DNA of 36,137 bases from Parcubacteria group bacterium GW2011_GWB1_44_7 (GTDB lineage: Bacteria > Patescibacteria > Paceibacteria > UBA9973 > DSPV01). The notes beneath the pieces are model-generated. The model was not told where the DNA came from, made no database searches, and saw only the letters and a list, made by a program, of their open reading frames with translations. Shown piece by piece: positions 1-8,363 of this stretch. Location of the stretch: contig LCJJ01000007.1 of NCBI GenBank assembly GCA_000999175.1, forward strand, positions 1 to 36,137, in the 5' to 3' direction. The translations under genes were made by a program, and so were the position numbers. How positions within the stretch are numbered: the first letter of the stretch is position 1; the number at the start of each line of letters is the position of its first letter.

Positions 1-1
1 A

Positions 2-475
2 AGAATTTTGGAACTACCGGTGCTCTACCTTTCAAGTTATTTCAAAAAACATCAAAAATTATATTACCAAAAACTGCAAGAATATCACGACGAAGATGCG
101 AATATCGATGGATGGCTTGAATTCTTCCTTGAGGGAGTGGCAGAAATCGCTGATTCTTCCATTGAAACATGTACAAAAATCACTGCCTTACGAGACCGCG
201 ACTTTGCAAAAATGCAAAAACTCGGTAAAAAATCAGCAGAATCAACATTGGAAATTGTCCGCAAGCTATTTAGCCAACCAATCATTGGTGTGGCGGAGAT
301 GATGAAGTGGACGGGATTTACTGCTCCCGGGGCGTATAAGGTCGTTGGACGACTCAAAGACTTAAAAATTCTTGAACCTCTTGGCGATGCCGATTATGGT
401 CAGAAATATGTTTATGCGGACTATTATGAAATCTTTGACGACGCGTTTCGCGACACGCGCGCTAAATTGAAATGA
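2..475 (+). CDS. Fic-family protein, C-terminal part (cut by window edge)
   Basis: The frame is already open at the left edge, so the start lies outside the window; a TTG at 8 is unlikely to be the real start. The opening residues (LPVLYLSSYFKKH, then WLEFFLEGVAEIA) match the helical region that follows the Fic core in many bacterial Fic/DOC proteins. The last ~65 residues look like the winged-helix module often found there. Fic proteins usually transfer AMP from ATP to a target protein; the catalytic HxFx(D/E)GNGR motif would be upstream and is not visible. The stop lies 4 bases before hsdM, so it is probably co-transcribed with the type I restriction operon. Fic genes are common neighbours of such operons. 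Family call fairly sure; activity unknown. Confidence 0.7.
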   Translation, partial: RILELPVLYLSSYFKKHQKLYYQKLQEYHDEDANIDGWLEFFLEGVAEIADSSIETCTKITALRDRDFAKMQKLGKKSAESTLEIVRKLFSQPIIGVAEMMKWTGFTAPGAYKVVGRLKDLKILEPLGDADYGQKYVYADYYEIFDDAFRDTRAKLK

Positions 476-479
476 AGAT

Positions 480-2057
480 ATGGGCACCAACATCAAAAAC
501 TTAGAGGATAGACTATGGGAAGCGGCGGATCATATGCGCGCCAACTCTCCGTTGCGGCTCAACGAATTTGCCGAGCCGGTTTTGGGCCTGATCTTTCTTA
601 AATTTACCGGCGTTAAGCACAGCAAAACAGAAAAAGAAGTAACCGAAGAGCGAAAAAAGAAAACCCCGAGCCGCTTCGCTACGGGGCAGGCCAAACCCCA
701 TGGTGGCGCCTCGGTTTCTCGCGAGCGGCCGGTATCATCTGCCGATTACCATGCTCGCGGCGTGCTGTTCGTTCCGGAAAAAGCTCGTTTCTCCTATCTT
801 ATAGAATTGCCGGAAGGAACAGATATGGGTAGAGCCGTGAATGACGCGATGAAAGAGATAGAAGCAGAAAACAAAGAACTTGCCGGCATTCTTCCGAAGA
901 CATTTCAAAAACTTGATAACCGATCTATAATCGCGCTCCTCAAAAATTTTAATCAAATCCCAGACGACATTGAGGGCGATGCTTTTGGAAGAATCTACGA
1001 ATATTTCCTCGGGAAATTTGCGCTTGCGGATGGCTCGCGCGGAGGCGAATTTTTTACGCCGACAAGTATCGTCAAGCTCATTGTAGAAATCATTGAGCCG
1101 TATCAGGGAAGGATTTACGATCCGGCTTGCGGCTCCGGCGGTATGTTTGTGCAATCGCATGAGTTCGTAAAACGGCATCTTGAAAATGGAAAGAAGCTAA
1201 GAGCTTCGCGTGAGATTGCGATTTACGGCCAAGAAAAAACCGATCAGACCGTTCGCATCGCCAAAATGAACCTTGCTATTCACGGCCTTTCCGGTGATAT
1301 CCGCGAAGGTAATACTTATTATGAGGATCGCCATAAAAGCATCGGGAAATTTGATTTCACGATGGCCAATCCTCCCTTCAATGTGAAGGGCATTGATAAG
1401 GAGCGCATTAAAGACGATCCGCGATTCTCTTATGGCATACCTCGAGCAGACAACGGCAACTATCTTTGGATTCAAATCTTCTTAAACTCGCTCAATGAAA
1501 AAGGACGTGCGGGATTTGTTATGGCAAATTCCGCAAGCGATACCGGGCATAGCGAAAAGGAAATTCGCCAGAAAATGATAGAGGACGGCGTGGTGGATGT
1601 GATAGTCGCCGTGGGCCCGAACATGTTTTACAATGTGACGCTTCCGGTAACGCTCTGGTTTTTGGATAGAGGTAAAAAGAGTACTGATCGCAAAAACAGA
1701 ATTCTTTTTATTGACGCTCGCAACATTTACCGGCAAATAGACCGCGCGCATCGCGATTGGACAGATGAGCAGATAGAGCAAATCGCGAGTATTGTCCGTA
1801 GTTATCGCGGCGAGAACGGGAAGAAATATCAAAATGTTAAGGGGCTTTGCAAAGTAACAACGATAGAAGAAGTGAAAAAAGCCGGTTATTCACTCAACCC
1901 CGGCCGCTATGTTGGCATTACCGACAACGGTAGCGAAGACGACGGTAATTTTGGAGACAAAATTGAAAAGCTTCACAGTGAATTAAGGGGTCTAACTGAT
2001 AAAGCCCACGAGCTGGAGAATAAAGTTTTTGAGAATTTGAAGAAATTTGATTTATGA
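480..2057 (+). CDS. hsdM: Type I restriction-modification system, DNA methyltransferase subunit HsdM
   Basis: HsdM is the N6-adenine methyltransferase subunit of a type I complex, working with two HsdM and one HsdS to methylate the recognition site. The N-terminal helical domain is seen at residues 7-45 (NLEDRLWEAADHMR). The SAM-binding motif I DPACGSG is at 214-220 and the catalytic NPPF at 297-300. Length (525) is normal. Residues about 58-87 are an arginine-, proline- and glycine-rich stretch replacing a short linker before YHARGVLFVPEKARFSYL; the DNA there (664-686) folds as a hairpin, so it looks like an inserted palindromic element. ATG at 480 is 4 bases after the Fic stop. The stop overlaps the next start as ATGA, indicating translational coupling in an operon with hsdS and hsdR. 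Confidence 0.95.
   Translation: MGTNIKNLEDRLWEAADHMRANSPLRLNEFAEPVLGLIFLKFTGVKHSKTEKEVTEERKKKTPSRFATGQAKPHGGASVSRERPVSSADYHARGVLFVPEKARFSYLIELPEGTDMGRAVNDAMKEIEAENKELAGILPKTFQKLDNRSIIALLKNFNQIPDDIEGDAFGRIYEYFLGKFALADGSRGGEFFTPTSIVKLIVEIIEPYQGRIYDPACGSGGMFVQSHEFVKRHLENGKKLRASREIAIYGQEKTDQTVRIAKMNLAIHGLSGDIREGNTYYEDRHKSIGKFDFTMANPPFNVKGIDKERIKDDPRFSYGIPRADNGNYLWIQIFLNSLNEKGRAGFVMANSASDTGHSEKEIRQKMIEDGVVDVIVAVGPNMFYNVTLPVTLWFLDRGKKSTDRKNRILFIDARNIYRQIDRAHRDWTDEQIEQIASIVRSYRGENGKKYQNVKGLCKVTTIEEVKKAGYSLNPGRYVGITDNGSEDDGNFGDKIEKLHSELRGLTDKAHELENKVFENLKKFDL
664..686. repeat. Palindromic element inside hsdM
   Basis: The arms CCCCGAGC (664-671) and GCT-a-CGGGG (678-686) pair with one bulged base around a 6-base loop. 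The reverse strand contains CCCCGTAGCGAA, which shares CCCGTAGCGAA with the second hairpin in hsdS (3859-3889). It lies in a linker of HsdM that is not conserved in the family. Confidence 0.5.
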
Positions 2058-2668
2058 ACCCCGTTAGAAATTTAAACGGGCAAATAAACAATATGGAATT
2101 ACAAAAATTAAAAATTTCTAACGGGGTGAAAAAACAAGAAAACAATTTTGCATATATAGATGGAGCAAACTTGCACAAGGGAATTAAATCGCTTGGATGG
2201 CAACTTGATTATCGCGTGTTTCGTCGTTGGTTGGAACAAAAGTACAATATTGAGGAGGTATATCTTTTTATTGGTTTGGTTCCGAAACACAAAGATCTAT
2301 ACACATTTTTACAAAAATGCGGATACATTTTGGTATACAAAGAAGTTACCTATGATGGCGATGGAAAAGTGAAAGGAAACTGCGATGCGGACTTAGTGCT
2401 TAATGTGATGCGAGATTTTTACGAGCGTAATCTTAAAGAGGCGGTATTAGTAACTAGCGACGGTGACTATAGCAGTTTGGTAACATTTCTAAAAGAAAAA
2501 GGGGTATTTCGCGCGCTTTTATCACCGAGCAATTCCTGTTCATTTCTGCTCCGAAAGCTCAATATCCCGATTGTATATCTTAATGTGCTTCAAGGAAAAT
2601 TGGCGACTAGAGTCCAAAAAGAAAAAGCCCCCGGCGCGGACGAGTCCGCACAAGGGTCTCTTTCATAG
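2054..2668 (+). CDS. NYN-domain (LabA/DUF88-like) ribonuclease-fold protein
   Basis: NYN proteins have a PIN-like metal-dependent nuclease fold. Here the acidic residues expected of that fold are visible: YIDGAN (34-39, D36), GNCDADLVL (109-117, D111 and D113) and TSDGDYS (134-140, D136 and D138). The domain ends near residue 185 and a short charged tail follows. The ATG at 2054 overlaps the hsdM stop (ATGA). The first ~25 residues, however, are encoded by an inverted repeat (2059-2073 / 2112-2126), and the conserved domain only starts at NNFAYIDG. An ATG at 2093 is an alternative start. It sits inside the type I restriction operon on the same strand, so a role beside the restriction system (RNA cleavage or processing) is an inference. 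NYN family assignment is confident; substrate unknown. Confidence 0.85.
   Translation: MNPVRNLNGQINNMELQKLKISNGVKKQENNFAYIDGANLHKGIKSLGWQLDYRVFRRWLEQKYNIEEVYLFIGLVPKHKDLYTFLQKCGYILVYKEVTYDGDGKVKGNCDADLVLNVMRDFYERNLKEAVLVTSDGDYSSLVTFLKEKGVFRALLSPSNSCSFLLRKLNIPIVYLNVLQGKLATRVQKEKAPGADESAQGSLS
2059..2126. repeat. Inverted repeat at the start of the NYN gene
   Basis: The 15-base arms CCCCGTTAGAAATTT (2059-2073) and AAATTTCTAACGGGG (2112-2126) are perfect reverse complements separated by 38 bases. The arms add residues NPVRN and ISNGV to the reading frame upstream of the conserved domain. This looks like a mobile palindromic repeat that landed at the hsdM/NYN junction and extended the NYN frame. 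Confidence 0.7.
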
Positions 2669-2729
2669 TGAATACCTATATGATAGCAAGCCATTGTTAA
2701 AAGTCAATAGCTGGGGATAAGTCAAAAAT

Positions 2730-3215
2730 ATGGGCAAAAATAAGCCAAAAAAAGAAAAAACCATAAATCCGCCATGCGGGTTGTGCGGGAAATCAAAAAA
2801 GCCGAGATACAAAACGGAATGTTGCGGCAATTGGGTGTGCGGCGACGAGAGCGAATATGTGATGTTTTCATATTCGCGCGATATTTGTTCGCGAAATCAT
2901 AGAAGGTTTACGCTTTGCGGAAGTCATCACATGGAAGAGCATGAAGGCGACTGGAAAACCTGCAAAAAATGCCGCAAGGATTTCGAGCCGGAAATGTATG
3001 TTTGGTATGGCACGAATGAATACAATTTCGAGAAACTGCCAAACCCGCCCGCTTTTGAACCGACCCGTTGCTCTAAATGCGGAGAAAGAATCATTTTACC
3101 CGATGGCGGCTATTCATCGCTTTGCGGAGTATACCGTTGTGATAACTGTCCCATCACGGAAAAAGAACGCGAAGAAATTATTCGGGAATATGAAAAGAAA
3201 CACGGGGATAAATAA
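2730..3215 (+). CDS. Cysteine-rich putative zinc-binding protein
   Basis: I do not recognise a named family. The 161 residues contain many Cys pairs: CGLC (16-19), CC (31-32), C37, C53, C63 with nearby HH (66-67), CKKC (78-81), CSKC (114-117), C132 and CDNC (137-140). This spacing suggests two or three zinc ribbons or a treble-clef-like fold. A basic start (KNKPKKEK) and a charged helical end flank it. No membrane segment is visible. It lies between the NYN gene and hsdS, 61 bases after the former and 10 before the latter, on the same strand, so it is probably in the restriction operon. The start ATG at 2730 follows an in-frame gap; no strong ribosome binding site is seen. Function unknown. 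Confidence 0.75.
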   Translation: MGKNKPKKEKTINPPCGLCGKSKKPRYKTECCGNWVCGDESEYVMFSYSRDICSRNHRRFTLCGSHHMEEHEGDWKTCKKCRKDFEPEMYVWYGTNEYNFEKLPNPPAFEPTRCSKCGERIILPDGGYSSLCGVYRCDNCPITEKEREEIIREYEKKHGDK

Positions 3216-3225
3216 TTTTTGAACT

Positions 3226-4494
3226 ATGCCAAAGACACAATCACTACTGAATAACTGGCAAAAGATGAAGCTGGCCGAAATAGCACAGGATATTAGACAG
3301 TCGTATTCACCAACAAGGACAGAGAAAAAACCTTATGTTGGATTAGAACATATTGAACAACAAACCCTTCAACTATCCGAGGTAGGCCGATCAGACGAAA
3401 CGCAAAGCGCAAAAAAGATTTTTAAAGCCGGTGATATATTATTTGGGACACTCCGTCCATATTTTAGAAAAGTAACAAGACCGAAATTTGACGGTGTGTG
3501 CTCGACGGATATTGCTGTTATACGGCCTACGCAAAAAGGGGATGGTAATTTTCTAAAATATTTTATCGCAAATCAAGATTTTATTGACTATGCCAGCAAC
3601 ATTTCAGGCGGGACAAGGATGCCAAGAGCAAACTGGAAAACCCTGAAAGAGAGAGTTTGGCAATTACCCGAATTAAATGAGCAAAGAATTATTGGAGATG
3701 TTCTTTCCACCTACGACAATCTTATTGAAAACAACACGAAGCGGATTAAGATTTTGGAAGAAATCGCGCAAGCGATTTATAAGGAGTGGTTTGTATATTT
3801 TCGCTTTCCCCGCCTGCGCCGAGGCTTCGGCGGGCAGGCCGGCCACGAAAAAGCGAAGTCCCGTAGCGAACGAAGTTCTGCTACTGGGATAAAAATGGTT
3901 GATAGCAAAACCGAATTCAGCAAAATCCCGGAGGGGTGGGGAGTCGGAAAACTTTCTGACTTGGCAACTATAACAATGGGTCAATCGCCAAGCTCTGATT
4001 TTTACAACGAAATCGGAGATGGTTCACCTTTCCATCAGGGCGTAACTAATTTTGGATTCCGTTTTCCGGTAACAAATACTTTTTCAACCGAAGGGACTAG
4101 AAAAGCGGTTGCGGGAGACATTTTGTTCAGCGTTAGAGCCCCTGTCGGACGCATTAATGTTGCCGATAGGAACATGATTATTGGTCGTGGTCTCGCCGCC
4201 CTAAAAAGCGCCTCCGGATATCAATCTTTTCTTTTATATAATTTGAAGCATCTTTTTCAGACAGAGGATTTAATCGGCGGAGGAGCTATTTTTGCCTCAG
4301 TCACAAAAGACGATCTTAGTAATTTCCCAGTAATTATTCCGGATATAAAAATGATTGAAAAATTTGAATCAATTGTGCGTTCGATTGATCAAATGATCCT
4401 CAGTATTTCGAATGAACTTTCAGTTTTAAGAAATAGTCGTGACTCTCTTTTGCCGAAATTGGTAGGTGGAGAAGTAGGAGTAAAAAATTTATGA
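3226..4494 (+). CDS. hsdS: Type I restriction-modification system, specificity subunit HsdS
   Basis: HsdS recognises the split DNA target. Two target-recognition domains are visible: residues ~10-155 (from WQKMKLAEIAQDI) and ~235-395 (from IPEGWGVGKLSDLATITMGQ). Each is followed by a helical spacer: LLSTYDNLIENNTKRI-like residues 158-190, and 395-415 ending SLLPKLVGGEV. The central region normally reads like FRFPGHEKxKMVDSE...IPEGW; here extra residues (RLRRGFGGQA at 196-205 and KSRSERSSATGI at 211-222) interrupt it. Both extra pieces are encoded by DNA hairpins. The frame stays open, so the protein is probably still made. The stop overlaps the next gene (ATGA). Confidence 0.93.
   Translation: MPKTQSLLNNWQKMKLAEIAQDIRQSYSPTRTEKKPYVGLEHIEQQTLQLSEVGRSDETQSAKKIFKAGDILFGTLRPYFRKVTRPKFDGVCSTDIAVIRPTQKGDGNFLKYFIANQDFIDYASNISGGTRMPRANWKTLKERVWQLPELNEQRIIGDVLSTYDNLIENNTKRIKILEEIAQAIYKEWFVYFRFPRLRRGFGGQAGHEKAKSRSERSSATGIKMVDSKTEFSKIPEGWGVGKLSDLATITMGQSPSSDFYNEIGDGSPFHQGVTNFGFRFPVTNTFSTEGTRKAVAGDILFSVRAPVGRINVADRNMIIGRGLAALKSASGYQSFLLYNLKHLFQTEDLIGGGAIFASVTKDDLSNFPVIIPDIKMIEKFESIVRSIDQMILSISNELSVLRNSRDSLLPKLVGGEVGVKNL
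3807..3840 (-). repeat. Palindromic element A inserted in hsdS
   Basis: Read on the minus strand this 34-base segment matches secA bases 35931-35964 at about 28 of 34 positions; both contain TGCCCGCCGAAGC. On the minus strand it would encode LPAEASAQAG, and secA has LPAEASAKAG. It lies exactly where extra residues split the usual FRFP-GHEK junction of HsdS. Confidence 0.75.
3859..3889. repeat. Palindromic element B inserted in hsdS
   Basis: The arms TCCCGTAGC (3859-3867) and GCTAC-t-GGGA (3880-3889) pair with a single bulge. It adds SRSERSSATGI-like residues between HEK and KMVDS of HsdS. It shares CCCGTAGCGAA with the minus strand of the hsdM element. Confidence 0.65.
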
Positions 4495-5129
4495 TAGATT
4501 GGCTTTCAGAAAATTCAATCGGGGTATTGCAAATTATAATAGGAGGATTTATTGCCTATCATGTATTTTTTCTATCTAAACAATTATCAAACAAAGCAAA
4601 ACTTGAACACAAAGAGAGAATTAAGAAAAAAGCTGAGGAATTAAAATCGGGCAAAGAAGTTTATCTCGTGAATGTTAAGAGATATTTTAAAGATTATCCC
4701 TCAAATAAAGAAAGAATGTTTAGCGGATACTCCCACATTAAAGCAGAGATGAAAACTACAAGATTTGATGGGATTGAGTTTTTCTGCGGCATCAAAGAAA
4801 TTTATAGAAAACCAGATGGCGGCTTAACGCTGAATGGTGAAAGTGAAAAAACGGCACAGGAGAAAATCAAAGTTTTTGAGATTGGCGTAGTTCCTTACGA
4901 ATGGATAGAGTATATAGATTTGCGTGGAGATGAGCATGGTTTTATCCCGTTATTCTTTTGCTATTTCAAAGGAAAACGATATTGGAAAATATCATTGAAG
5001 CGTCATTTGCCCTTCGGATATCCATACAAAGAAATTATCTATTACCGAGAAAGCGAAGTTTATCATGAGGGTAGCGATCCGATTGATATGAAATTTCGTT
5101 TTATAGATGAGCCAGTTTCAGACAAATAA
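4491..5129 (+). CDS. Membrane-anchored protein of unknown function in the type I restriction operon
   Basis: I do not recognise a family. One hydrophobic segment lies at residues ~9-31 (SIGVLQIIIGGFIAYHVFFL). A short basic coiled stretch (~35-52, AKLEHKERIKKKAEEL) and a soluble domain of ~155 residues rich in aromatic and charged residues follow. The predicted topology is a short outside start with the domain in the cytoplasm, because positive charges follow the segment. It starts with ATGA overlap on hsdS and ends 9 bases before hsdR, so it is inserted between two subunits of the complex and surely co-transcribed. A role in placing or controlling the complex at the membrane is only an inference from position. 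Confidence 0.75.
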   Translation: MIDWLSENSIGVLQIIIGGFIAYHVFFLSKQLSNKAKLEHKERIKKKAEELKSGKEVYLVNVKRYFKDYPSNKERMFSGYSHIKAEMKTTRFDGIEFFCGIKEIYRKPDGGLTLNGESEKTAQEKIKVFEIGVVPYEWIEYIDLRGDEHGFIPLFFCYFKGKRYWKISLKRHLPFGYPYKEIIYYRESEVYHEGSDPIDMKFRFIDEPVSDK

Positions 5130-5138
5130 TAAGAAAAA

Positions 5139-8100
5139 ATGAACGAATTTTCTGAAGACAAGTTAATAGAACAAACCGCGGTCAAACTATTTGGCGAGCT
5201 TTGGGGCGCCGATAATTTTGCCAATGCGTATTCCGGAGAAATGGATAAAGAGTTCGGGCGCGAGAATCCGGGAGAAGTGGTGTTGATGAACTATCTCAAA
5301 ATTGCTTTGGTGAAGCTCAATCCAAGTGTATCTACCGAAGCATTGAATCTTGCGATTGATGAGCTTATCAAAGACCGCTCGGCAATGAGCATGGTTAACG
5401 CAAATCATGAAATATGGCAACTGCTTCGGGACGGCGTAAAAGTTGAAACAGAAAATAAAAGGGGCGAACGGCAAACCGAGACGGTAAAAGTGATTGATTT
5501 TGAGAATCCGAAAGAGAATCACTTTATGCTCGTTTCCCAACTCTGGATTACCGGCGAACTGCATAAACGCCGCCCCGACTTGATCGGCTTTGTAAACGGC
5601 ATACCGCTTGTGCTGATTGAACTTAAGGCATCGCACAAAAATTTGCGCAATGCCTATAGCCAGAACATTCGGGATTACAAAGACACGATTCCCCAGCTTT
5701 TTTGGTATAACGCTTTTATTATTATTTCCAACGGCATTGAAAGCAAGGTCGGCACGCTTACCGGCGCATACGAACATTTCAACGAATGGAAAAAAATTAA
5801 AGACGAGAAAGAAATTGGAAAAGTGAGCATGGAAACGGTGATCAAGGGCACCTGCGAACCGGCGCGGCTTTTGGATATTGTTGAGAACTTTATTCTCTTT
5901 GACGATTCTCGCGGGGAACGCGTCAAAGCTATTGCCCGCTACTTCCAATTTTTCGGAGTAAATCGCGCCTTTGAGGAAGTTAGGAATAGAGACAAAAACA
6001 AAGGACGCCTCGGTGTTTTCTGGCACACGCAGGGCTCCGGCAAGTCCTATTCAATGGTTTTCTTGTCTCAAAAAGTGTTCCGAAAATTAACCGGAAACTT
6101 TACCTTTGTCGTGGTTACGGACCGCAAAGAGCTTGATAGGCAAATATATAAAACCTTTGCCGCCTGCGGCGCTGTATACGAAAACGAAGTCCATGCCGAT
6201 TCCATACGACATCTTCAGCAACTGCTTGGAGAAGATCACCGCCATGTTTTTACGCTCATCCAAAAATTTGGGGAGCCAAAAGAACTATCCAATAGAAACG
6301 ATGTGATTGTGATGGCTGATGAGGCGCATCGTACGCAATACGACCGCATGGCGGCGAATATGCGCATTTCTTTGCCTAAGGCGTCGTTCATCGGGTTTAC
6401 CGGCACGCCTTTGATGGCGGGCGGAGAGGAAAAAACCCGGGAAGCGTTCGGTGATTATGTTTCCACCTACAATTTCGCCCAATCGGTTGAAGACGGCGCC
6501 ACAGTTCCTCTTTTTTACGAGAACCGCGTTCCGAAACTTGAAAATGTAAATCCGGATATTCAGAAAGATTTAGAAAGGGTAATGAATTTTTATGATCTCG
6601 CGCCGGAGGAAGAGGAAAAACTGGAGCAGGAATTTTCAACTTTTTACCATTTGATTACCCGCGAGGATCGCTTGAATAAAGTCGCGGAGGATATTGTCAC
6701 GCACTTCACCGCTCGGGGATACAATGGAAAAGCGATGGTGGTTTCTATTGATAAGAAAACGGCTATTCGGATGCACGCCAAGGTTAAAGAACAAATGCAG
6801 CGCCATTTGGCAAAACTGAACATTGCTTTATCCAAGGCCACCGACGAACACGAAAAAGAAAAGATTCGGCAGGTTATAGAGCAATACGAGGGAATTGATA
6901 TGGCGGTAGTGGTAAGCCAAAGCCAGAACGAAATCGCCGACATGGAGGAATTTGAAATTGATATGCGGCCACTACGAGCTCGGATACAAAATGAGGATTT
7001 GGAGACGAAGTTTAAAGACCCGGATAGCAATTTGCGCATTGTTTTTGTTTGCGCGATGTGGATTACCGGTTTTGATGTGCTTAATCTCTCAACGCTCTAT
7101 CTTGATAAGCCGCTTAAGAATCACACATTGATGCAGACCATCGCTCGCGCCAATCGGGTATATCCGGGCAAGACAAACGGGCTCATCGTTGACTACATCG
7201 GCGTATTCAGAAATATCCAGAGGGCTCTCGCAATTTACGCTACTCCCGAGAGTGGCGCGTCCATTGACGACATCATCAAAGAAAAAGAGGAACTCGTGGA
7301 ACTGCTGGTTTCAACCGCCAAGCAAACGAGAGAATTTTTGAAAAAGCTTGATCTTGATATTGACGATCTACTGAAAGCAAAAGACGCGGAAAAGATACGC
7401 CTCGTTGATGTATTCACGAATCGTATTCTGCACGATGAACAGACGAAAAAGGGATTTCTTGATCTTGCGTCAGACGCCTATCAACTTTACAAGTCGGTTC
7501 TGCCCGAGCCAAAGGCGGAAGATTATTATCAAGAAGTTACGGCCTATAAGGTAATTGCATCTCGTATCAAAGAAGTCATTGAGGAAGAAGCCGATGTGAG
7601 TCAAGTTAAAAAAGACCTTGAGGATTTGCTTGACCGCTCCATCAAAGCGGGAGAGTTTGTGATCAAAGAGCCAAAACTGAAAGATTTAAGTCATATTGAT
7701 TTTGAGGCATTACGGAAGTTTTTTGATGATACCGAAAACAAAAACATTGCCGCGGAAAGTTTAAGCGCAGAGCTTGAAGAGAAAATCAAGGATATGGCTC
7801 GGAAAAATAAGATCCGCAAGCATTTTCTTGATCGCCTCAATTCATTGATTCACGAATACAATTCCGGTTCTCGCGATCTTGACGTATTTTTTGAGGAGCT
7901 TCTTGTTCTCGCTAAAGAACTGAGCGAAGAGGATGCACGAGCAATAAAAGAAAACCTCACGGAAGAGGAGTTGGCGATTTTTGACCTTCTTGTTAAAGAG
8001 AAACTTAATCCGGACGAGGTGGATCGGGTGAAAAAGGTTGCTCACGAACTATTGGCCAAGCTAAAAACCGAGAAATTCGTTCTGGATTGGAAACGGAAAG

Positions 8101-8264
8101 AAGAAACGCGCGCCGATGTGAAAATAACCATCCGGGATATGCTGTATGACAATCTTCCCGAGCCCGCCTACACCGATAAGGACTGCGAAGACCGAACGCA
8201 GAAAGTGTACTTCCACATTTACGACAACTATGTGGACGCGAATGTAAATGTTTACGTGCAGTAG
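5139..8264 (+). CDS. hsdR: Type I restriction enzyme, endonuclease/translocase subunit HsdR
   Basis: HsdR pulls DNA with ATP and cuts it away from unmethylated sites. The nuclease domain shows the PD-(D/E)xK set RRPDLIGF (D147) and ELKA (E161, K163). The superfamily 2 helicase motor follows: Walker A TQGSGKS (297-303), DEAH box (394-397), motif III TGTP (421-424) and motif VI MQTIARANR (665-673). The last ~350 residues are helical and likely bind the methyltransferase core. Length (1041) is normal, with no frameshift or missing motif, so the enzyme is probably active. It is the last gene of the operon and is followed by a hairpin terminator at 8324-8358. Confidence 0.95.
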   Translation: MNEFSEDKLIEQTAVKLFGELWGADNFANAYSGEMDKEFGRENPGEVVLMNYLKIALVKLNPSVSTEALNLAIDELIKDRSAMSMVNANHEIWQLLRDGVKVETENKRGERQTETVKVIDFENPKENHFMLVSQLWITGELHKRRPDLIGFVNGIPLVLIELKASHKNLRNAYSQNIRDYKDTIPQLFWYNAFIIISNGIESKVGTLTGAYEHFNEWKKIKDEKEIGKVSMETVIKGTCEPARLLDIVENFILFDDSRGERVKAIARYFQFFGVNRAFEEVRNRDKNKGRLGVFWHTQGSGKSYSMVFLSQKVFRKLTGNFTFVVVTDRKELDRQIYKTFAACGAVYENEVHADSIRHLQQLLGEDHRHVFTLIQKFGEPKELSNRNDVIVMADEAHRTQYDRMAANMRISLPKASFIGFTGTPLMAGGEEKTREAFGDYVSTYNFAQSVEDGATVPLFYENRVPKLENVNPDIQKDLERVMNFYDLAPEEEEKLEQEFSTFYHLITREDRLNKVAEDIVTHFTARGYNGKAMVVSIDKKTAIRMHAKVKEQMQRHLAKLNIALSKATDEHEKEKIRQVIEQYEGIDMAVVVSQSQNEIADMEEFEIDMRPLRARIQNEDLETKFKDPDSNLRIVFVCAMWITGFDVLNLSTLYLDKPLKNHTLMQTIARANRVYPGKTNGLIVDYIGVFRNIQRALAIYATPESGASIDDIIKEKEELVELLVSTAKQTREFLKKLDLDIDDLLKAKDAEKIRLVDVFTNRILHDEQTKKGFLDLASDAYQLYKSVLPEPKAEDYYQEVTAYKVIASRIKEVIEEEADVSQVKKDLEDLLDRSIKAGEFVIKEPKLKDLSHIDFEALRKFFDDTENKNIAAESLSAELEEKIKDMARKNKIRKHFLDRLNSLIHEYNSGSRDLDVFFEELLVLAKELSEEDARAIKENLTEEELAIFDLLVKEKLNPDEVDRVKKVAHELLAKLKTEKFVLDWKRKEETRADVKITIRDMLYDNLPEPAYTDKDCEDRTQKVYFHIYDNYVDANVNVYVQ

Positions 8265-8323
8265 TTTTAGAGATTAAAAAATCTGGCCATAATTTAGAAA
8301 TCACGGCTCACGCCGAGGAAAAT

Positions 8324-8358
8324 AAAAATCCCTCGCAATAGAACTTTGGGGGATTTTT
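8324..8358. terminator. Bidirectional terminator between hsdR and the FMN reductase gene
   Basis: AAAAATCCC (8324-8332) pairs with GGGATTTTT (8350-8358), giving A- and T-runs on both sides, as expected between two convergent genes. Confidence 0.75.
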
Positions 8359-8363
8359 GTTTT

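Noticed and set aside
735..1178. Minus-strand frame opposite hsdM
   Set aside because: It covers the conserved SAM-binding region of hsdM on the other strand and has no recognisable protein features.
5187..6026. Long open frame on the minus strand opposite hsdR (279 codons)
   Set aside because: It is the antisense of the conserved nuclease and motor start of HsdR; the residue pattern (many Phe, Asn, Lys) is typical of a shadow frame and has no domain.
2054..8264. CRISPR or retron-type defence system within the operon
   Set aside because: All genes are explained by type I restriction subunits plus NYN, zinc and membrane proteins; no reverse transcriptase, repeats or effector genes are present.
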